NCBI GenBank assembly: GCA_032622095.1
Contig: CP136066.1
Coordinates: 207,664,978 to 207,728,977, forward strand
Direction of reading: 5' to 3'
Length of the DNA stretch: 64,000 nucleotides
DNA from: Siphonodentalium dalli
Taxonomy: Eukaryota; Mollusca; Scaphopoda; Gadilida; Siphonodentaliidae
A program made the translations under genes and the position numbers. The notes under the pieces were generated by a model. The model did no database searches. It was given only the letters and a program-made list of their open reading frames with translations, and was not told the origin of the DNA. Below are positions 58,401 to 61,400 of the stretch, piece after piece (within the stretch, counting starts at the first letter, position 1; every line of letters begins with the position of its first letter).

Positions 58401-61400
58401 GAAGATGAGGCCTAAGCTAAATAAGGTCCTTAGAGTGTGAATTTGATGATACTAGCCCGCTGTGCAGGATAGCATCACCAAATTCACCAACTGGGGACCT
58501 CATTCTGTAACTATCAGACACACTATTTCCAGGCTTGTGTTTGAAGAATGTAACATTCAATTTGTATTGCAGAAAACGACATCGGTTGTACCTTTTTCGT
58601 AAAACATGATATCTGAAATAACAGAATTGTACACACTTTAATAGTCCTTCATTCGTCCTGAATTAATCGATTCCACAAATGGGAGTCACTACGTATGATT
58701 TATATACAAAAGAATCACCTTGTGTACTCTCAAATTTATGGAAAAAAACCTCTGTTGGGGAAGTTTATTCACTATTGGTATGCGCATTTGAACATTTGGG
58801 TTTCACGTAGATGTCCACTCAGCTTTGGATGGATTATCAAAGGAATTTCTTGGAAAATATGCCAAATAGATTAAAACAATGCTTAAAAAAAACAAACAAC
58901 ATGTACTGCAGGCATCAAGCAATTAGATCTCAAGTATGTCAGTCTGGAAATAGAAAATAAATAAAAAAAACCTGCCCTCCTACACTGATTTAACTCTTCC
59001 TTTACTAAATACAGTAATGCTCTAAGTAATCGACCTCTCAACCACAGCAGAATTATGGGTAACTTTTCAGGATTTAGTCGGAAATATGGCTTGTTGCCAT
59101 TCATCGGAAAGCTCTCGGGGAGAGCTTTCCGATGAATGTCAACAAGCCATACGGTATTTCCGACTAAATCCTGAAAAGTTACCCATAATTCTGCTGTGGT
59201 TAAGAAGTTGATTACTTAGAGCATTACTGTACTCATTGAGTTCAACAAATGACCTATCGATGTTTGGTAACCATATTACCTCACCAAAGAACAGGAATCC
59301 TTCTACACTTGGGTCATCTATTGATCTGTTTGTATAGCTGCTTATTTTCTGAAAATCCCTCCAGATGAATATAAATAGACCATTCCGATGTATACTTGTT
59401 ATACGGTAAGTGAATGGGAGGGACCATTCAGTAAAGAAAGGGTTAAAATAATTGACTATACTTTTTTTGGCCTAACAAAGGTTATTTTTACCTCCAAATC
59501 ACCACAGGATAAGAGCACATTCAGGATTTAACGCCTTTAAAAGTTAAATTTAGAAACCAACCAAACCATGTGACTCACCTCAGCACGTTTTAACATCTCC
59601 CATTTGTTTAGGATCTTCATGGCATAAACATCATCAGTATTCTTTATCTTCACAACAGCAACCTATGAATAACACAAATTCAACAAGATAGTCTATGACT
59701 GTTGTGATGATCTATTAGATCAACTCTAACACTTAATACCCAATGCTAGCAAACACCTGGTGATGTGATTTGACATTGCCACCCTACTCCCTGGTGACGT
59801 CTTTTGACGTGTATAATATGACCATATGCTAGTGTAATTAACAAACCAATGCTAAACAAAAACACATAATGCATTTTACTCTAATAAAGATATAAATAAG
59901 GCATATGATGTAGTCAACAAAGAAATGGAGACAATGAGCAAATGGTTTCTTGCTAATAAACTATCTCTAAACCTAGAAAAAACTTATTACATGATATTTA
60001 CGAATACAGATCTATGCAAAAAAATAACTGTCCTACCCGAGCTCAAGATCAATGAAAATCAGATACAAAGAGTTAAAAACACTAAATTCCTAGGAATTAT
60101 TATTGAAGAAAATTTATCATGGAATATGCAAGTGGAATCTATTACTAAAAAACTGTCAAAAAATTTAGGAGTCATGAGAAAAATCAGTGATTTCATACCC
60201 AGAGATACAATGAAAACAATCTATTCTGTACTGATTATCCCACATCTCACATATTGTAATGCCATATGGAGTGCAACAACAAAGCAAAACCTTGAAAATC
60301 TTGAAAAAATACAAAACAAAGCTATCGCCACACTATCTTACGCAAAAAAAAGCATACCAGAAATATGCAGGGACCACAATTTGCTATTGATGAATGACAT
60401 TGGAAACATGCAACTAATAAAATTTTTACATGATTTCCATCAAAAGAAACTCCCCAAATCGCTGTCTTCAATATTTACTAATATACATGATATCCATAAC
60501 CACAATACCCGGTTCAAAGCAAATTCAAATCTGTATTGTGAATTCAGAAGAACAAAAAAAGCAAGAAGTGTCATATCAACCAGAGCCAGATGTCTATGGA
60601 ATGAACTCCCATGTGACTGTAAGCTTCGCGTAGAAACTAGTGACAAATATCATAAGTACCTAAAATCACATTTCATTAATAAATACACCCCAAATATCAA
60701 ATAACAATCCAGTTTGTATGTATTCTCTCCCCTATTATATATACTAAGGCAATACCAGCCAGCAGTCCCTTAAGGCAGAGACTGTCCAGAAGAGGGGGCA
60801 GAAATTAATGAACTTCTCTTTATTCTCATAGTATAATCCTCCCTCTCCTGGCCAGCTCTCCCGGTGAGGAACAGGCCAAACAAATTTATGCCACTTTTCT
60901 TCCATGTGTTACTATTTGTCACTCATCTGAACAACAGTGCAAAAATAATCAACTTGTCTATAACCTTAACCAATTCCTCAACCAAATCAAGCAGTATTCA
61001 CACCCATATTTCATTGATCACCTTAAATACTGGTATTCCCCACATTATTGAAAATTGCAAGACGATCGCGCAGGTCTCAGCATAAAGACATCACGATAAT
61101 CATATTGGCTACCAGATAAAGCATAACAACTATAAAAAAAAAATGACTATAATCACCATCTCACAACCCGACCCCCCCCCACCATATGCCCCCACCCCTT
61201 CTTGCCCATCTCTATACAATAATACACACATTGTAAATAGGCACCCGCACTATATTCACCCAATATACGTACACATAACACTGTATCATTATACAAGCAT
61301 AAGGGCCCTGCCCTTACAAGTTATACTTTTTGTGGGGTCCTGTTGATATATATGTATTATAATTATATTGAATACGAAATAAATCTTATTGAATCTCATA

